Part shown: positions 6,034-7,382 of the stretch, in pieces | Position numbering within the stretch: position 1 is the stretch's first letter | Layout: the number at the start of each line of letters is the position of its first letter | From: Rubrobacter sp. | GTDB lineage: Bacteria; Actinomycetota; Rubrobacteria; Rubrobacterales; Rubrobacteraceae | Assembly: GCA_016781705.1 (NCBI GenBank) | Contig: JADDPV010000126.1 | Span: forward strand, 1-7,382 | Direction of reading: 5' to 3' | Length of the DNA stretch: 7,382 bases | Translations under genes and position numbers: made by a program | The notes under the pieces: model-generated | Databases searched by the model: none | Seen by the model: the letters and a program-made list of their open reading frames with translations, nothing else | Told to the model about the DNA's origin: nothing

Positions 6034-6816
6034 ATGGCTGGTCGTAGGCCGATGATGGCGGCGAACTGGAAGATGAACAAGCTCGTGCGGGAGGCCAAGG
6101 ATTACATGGCGAAGCTCCTGCCGCGGGTGGACGACACCGAGGGGGAGGTGGACGTGGCGGTCTTCGCCCCGTTTACCTGCCTGCACGCCGTGGCGCGCAT
6201 GACCGATGACAAGCCCGTGCTAGCCGGGGCTCAGAACCTGTACTTCGAGGACTCGGGAGCGTACACGGGGGAAGTGTCTGCGCCCATGATCTCGGACCTG
6301 GGCGCGGGGGCGGTCATCGTCGGGCACTCGGAGCGGCGTGAAATCTTCGGCGAGACGGACGAGACGGTCGCCCGCAAGGCGGCGCGCGCCCTCGACGCGG
6401 GGCTCCTGCCCATCGTGTGCGTCGGAGAGACAAAGGAGGAGCGCGACGCGGGAGACATGTGGGACAAGGTCTCCGGCCAGGTCCGCGCCGTGATGGAGGA
6501 GATCGACTCTCCCCGAGGTCACCAGGTCGTCTTCGCCTACGAGCCCATCTGGGCTATCGGGACCGGCGACACCGCCTCCCCCGAGGACGCGCAGGACGCC
6601 ATAGGCCGGATAAGGGGCCTGCTGAAGGAACTCGCGGGCGAGGAGTTCGCGGGCGCGGTGCGCATCCTGTACGGTGGCTCGATCAAGCCTAACAACGCCG
6701 CGCAGATCATGGCGCAGGAGGACGTGGACGGTGGCCTCGTCGGCGGCGCCTCCCTCGACGCCGATTCCTTCTTCGAACTGGTCGAGGCGGCCCGCGGAGA
6801 AGTCGCAAGAGGCTAA
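6034..6816 (+). CDS. tpiA: Triosephosphate isomerase
   Basis: This TIM-barrel enzyme interconverts dihydroxyacetone phosphate and glyceraldehyde 3-phosphate, feeding the Gap reaction encoded just upstream. The 260-residue protein has every catalytic element: Asn11 and Lys13 in ANWKMN, electrophile His98 in IVGHSERRE, base Glu170 in AYEPIWAIGTG with the mobile loop that follows, and the phosphate-binding YGGSIKPNN and GGLVGGASL segments. ATG 6034 gives the expected short lead-in before NWKMN. The likely ribosome binding site AAAGGGAA at 6018-6025 lies inside the end of pgk, implying translational coupling across the 3-base gap. The first residue of the GNWKMN motif is Ala here, a tolerated change. 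No promoter of its own is apparent. secG follows 36 bases after the ATG-preceding stop at 6814-6816. Confidence 0.98.
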   Translation: MAGRRPMMAANWKMNKLVREAKDYMAKLLPRVDDTEGEVDVAVFAPFTCLHAVARMTDDKPVLAGAQNLYFEDSGAYTGEVSAPMISDLGAGAVIVGHSERREIFGETDETVARKAARALDAGLLPIVCVGETKEERDAGDMWDKVSGQVRAVMEEIDSPRGHQVVFAYEPIWAIGTGDTASPEDAQDAIGRIRGLLKELAGEEFAGAVRILYGGSIKPNNAAQIMAQEDVDGGLVGGASLDADSFFELVEAARGEVARG

Positions 6817-6836
6817 GCATGATGCGTTGCTGTCTG

Positions 6837-6845
6837 TGGTAGAGT
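6837..6845 (+). promoter_or_regulatory. Candidate extended -10 promoter for secG, leaderless
   Basis: TGG-TAGAGT at 6837-6845 reads as an extended -10 element (TGN then TANNNT). It ends 7 bases before the ATG at 6853, so transcription would start at or beside the start codon. The -35 region (GCATGA near 6817-6822) is poor, which an extended -10 can compensate. No ribosome binding site precedes the ATG. This resembles the layout upstream of yvcK. It is a pattern-based proposal. Confidence 0.4.
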
Positions 6846-6852
6846 AGTGGTC

Positions 6853-7077
6853 ATGATCTACGTACTAGCGTTCTTGCACACGATCTTCTGCGTGGCCCTC
6901 GTGGGCCTCATCCTGCTGCACTCGGGCAAAGGCGGGGGCCTCTCGTCCTCGCTGGGCGGCGGCATGGGGAGCACCTTCTCCGGCACTACCATCATGGAGA
7001 AAAACCTTACACGCCTCACCCTGATCGTGGTCGCCCTCTTCGCCCTCTCGACGATAGCCCTGATTTTTCTGAGCTAA
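6853..7077 (+). CDS. secG: Preprotein translocase subunit SecG
   Basis: SecG is the small, non-essential partner of SecY and SecE in the membrane channel that exports unfolded proteins. The 74-residue product has the family layout: a hydrophobic helix at about residues 3-22, a cytoplasmic loop with LLHSGKGGGLSSSLGGGMGS and TFSGTTIMEKNLTRLT, and a second helix at about 55-73. The loop's Gly/Ser-rich part and the L-x-R-LT ending are characteristic. ATG 6853 is preferred over an in-frame GTG at 6847, because the upstream -10-like box would place the mRNA 5' end near 6853 and MIYVLAFLHTIF is a normal SecG start. Its place after tpiA is a very common arrangement in bacteria. It may be read both from the glycolytic operon and from its own promoter. 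Confidence 0.93.
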   Translation: MIYVLAFLHTIFCVALVGLILLHSGKGGGLSSSLGGGMGSTFSGTTIMEKNLTRLTLIVVALFALSTIALIFLS

Positions 7078-7079
7078 AG

Positions 7080-7105
7080 CTGCCAGCACCGCAGCCGGTC
7101 GGCAG
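7080..7105 (+). terminator. Possible terminator hairpin after secG
   Basis: Three bases after the secG stop, CTGCC (7080-7084) can pair with GGCAG (7101-7105), with an inner stem ACCG (7088-7091) and CGGT (7096-7099) closing a CAGC loop. A small internal loop separates the two parts. No T-run follows, so it would be a U-less terminator, if it is one at all. The stem is short and chance pairing is possible. Confidence 0.35.
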
Positions 7106-7161
7106 TGCAGCCGAAAGCGCGCAGCCGTAGTACACAGCTCGACCATAACACTTCGCCAGCG

Positions 7162-7199
7162 GTGACGGGACTACGCCTCGAAGACACAGGCGTCGTCAC
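7162..7199 (+). other. Two-part hairpin, 12 pairs with a 5-base bulge
   Basis: GTGACG (7162-7167) pairs with CGTCAC (7194-7199), and ACGCCT (7173-7178) pairs with AGGCGT (7188-7193). The 3' arms are adjacent, while the 5' arms are separated by the bulge GGACT (7168-7172). The loop is CGAAGACAC. An A-rich run follows on the + strand and no T-run is seen on either side. It may be a distal terminator of the secG transcript or part of a small structured RNA. Confidence 0.45.
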
Positions 7200-7382
7200 G
7201 CAACAAAAAGCTAAACTGTTAATCAGTTGAAAAGAAGGAGCCGCCCGAGGAGTAATCAATTGCCCGCCAGATCCGTCCTGTAGATTTGGCCTCTCCGTGT
7301 CTACGCGATGGCAGTCAGGAAAAAGGTGATAGTGCTCTCTTCGGTATAAGGTAGGCCGGAAACGATACATTGCAGATCGCCG

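Larger units (their letters stand above)
7078..7382. other. Gene-free stretch after secG
   Basis: No convincing gene is visible on either strand. The open minus-strand frame across 7074-7370 has no recognisable motif and starts and ends in non-coding-looking sequence. I looked for a tRNA, tmRNA and RNase P RNA and saw none of their hallmarks. The stretch contains two hairpins (7080-7105 and 7162-7199), a short inverted repeat AACTG/CAGTT at 7214-7228, and a weak promoter-like pair TTGAAA (7227-7232) and AGTAAT (7251-7256) with an 18-base spacer. From about 7200 on it looks AT-richer than the coding part, as expected for a regulatory region or a foreign junction. Confidence 0.5.

Noticed and set aside
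7259..7352. Short + strand frame beginning near an ATT at 7259 with purine-rich sequence upstream
   Set aside because: It has no standard start codon, encodes only about 31 residues and shows no recognisable motif.
7078..7382. tmRNA, tRNA or RNase P RNA after secG
   Set aside because: There is no T-loop GTTCRA sequence, no CCA-ending acceptor stem and none of the conserved RNase P segments.
1..7382. CRISPR array, prophage genes or a novel defence cassette
   Set aside because: No regularly spaced direct repeats or associated genes are visible; apart from the damaged left end the window is conserved housekeeping DNA.

Overview
The window is a high-GC bacterial chromosome segment, most likely from a Rubrobacter-like or other deep-branching actinobacterium. 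The pointers are WhiA next to YvcK, the block gap-pgk-tpiA-secG, very GC-rich third codon positions, and -10 boxes sitting where a leaderless mRNA would begin. The genus is an inference; no rRNA or other taxonomic marker is present. All recognisable genes lie on the + strand.

Left part (1-1813) is accessory and damaged. It holds the 3' end of an IclR-type regulator, a frame-broken relic of a Tn3-family transposase, and a glutathionyl-hydroquinone reductase (Ecm4/YqjG type GST) with a good promoter and ribosome binding site but one frameshift. Both the transposase relic and the reductase lose frame at a TTTT run that would read correctly as TTTTT.

Middle part (1843-3691) is the yvcK-whiA pair. 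The genes overlap by 20 bases and whiA starts with TTG inside the end of yvcK. The usual partner rapZ is not directly upstream; the reductase occupies that place. yvcK has a TANNNT box 6 bases before its ATG, which suggests leaderless transcription.

Right part (3777-7077) is the lower-glycolysis block: gap, pgk, tpiA, then secG. Together the three enzymes interconvert dihydroxyacetone phosphate, glyceraldehyde 3-phosphate, 1,3-bisphosphoglycerate and 3-phosphoglycerate, with one ATP-yielding step. A perfect GC hairpin sits between gap and pgk, pgk and tpiA are 3 bases apart, and secG may have its own leaderless promoter. YvcK (control of gluconeogenic growth) just upstream fits the metabolic theme.

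The last 305 bases (7078-7382) hold no recognisable gene, only two hairpins and a stretch that looks AT-richer. I found no new multi-gene system here. The points most worth checking are the paired T-run frameshifts, interleaved inverted repeats at the end of whiA, the gap-pgk hairpin and the leaderless promoters.
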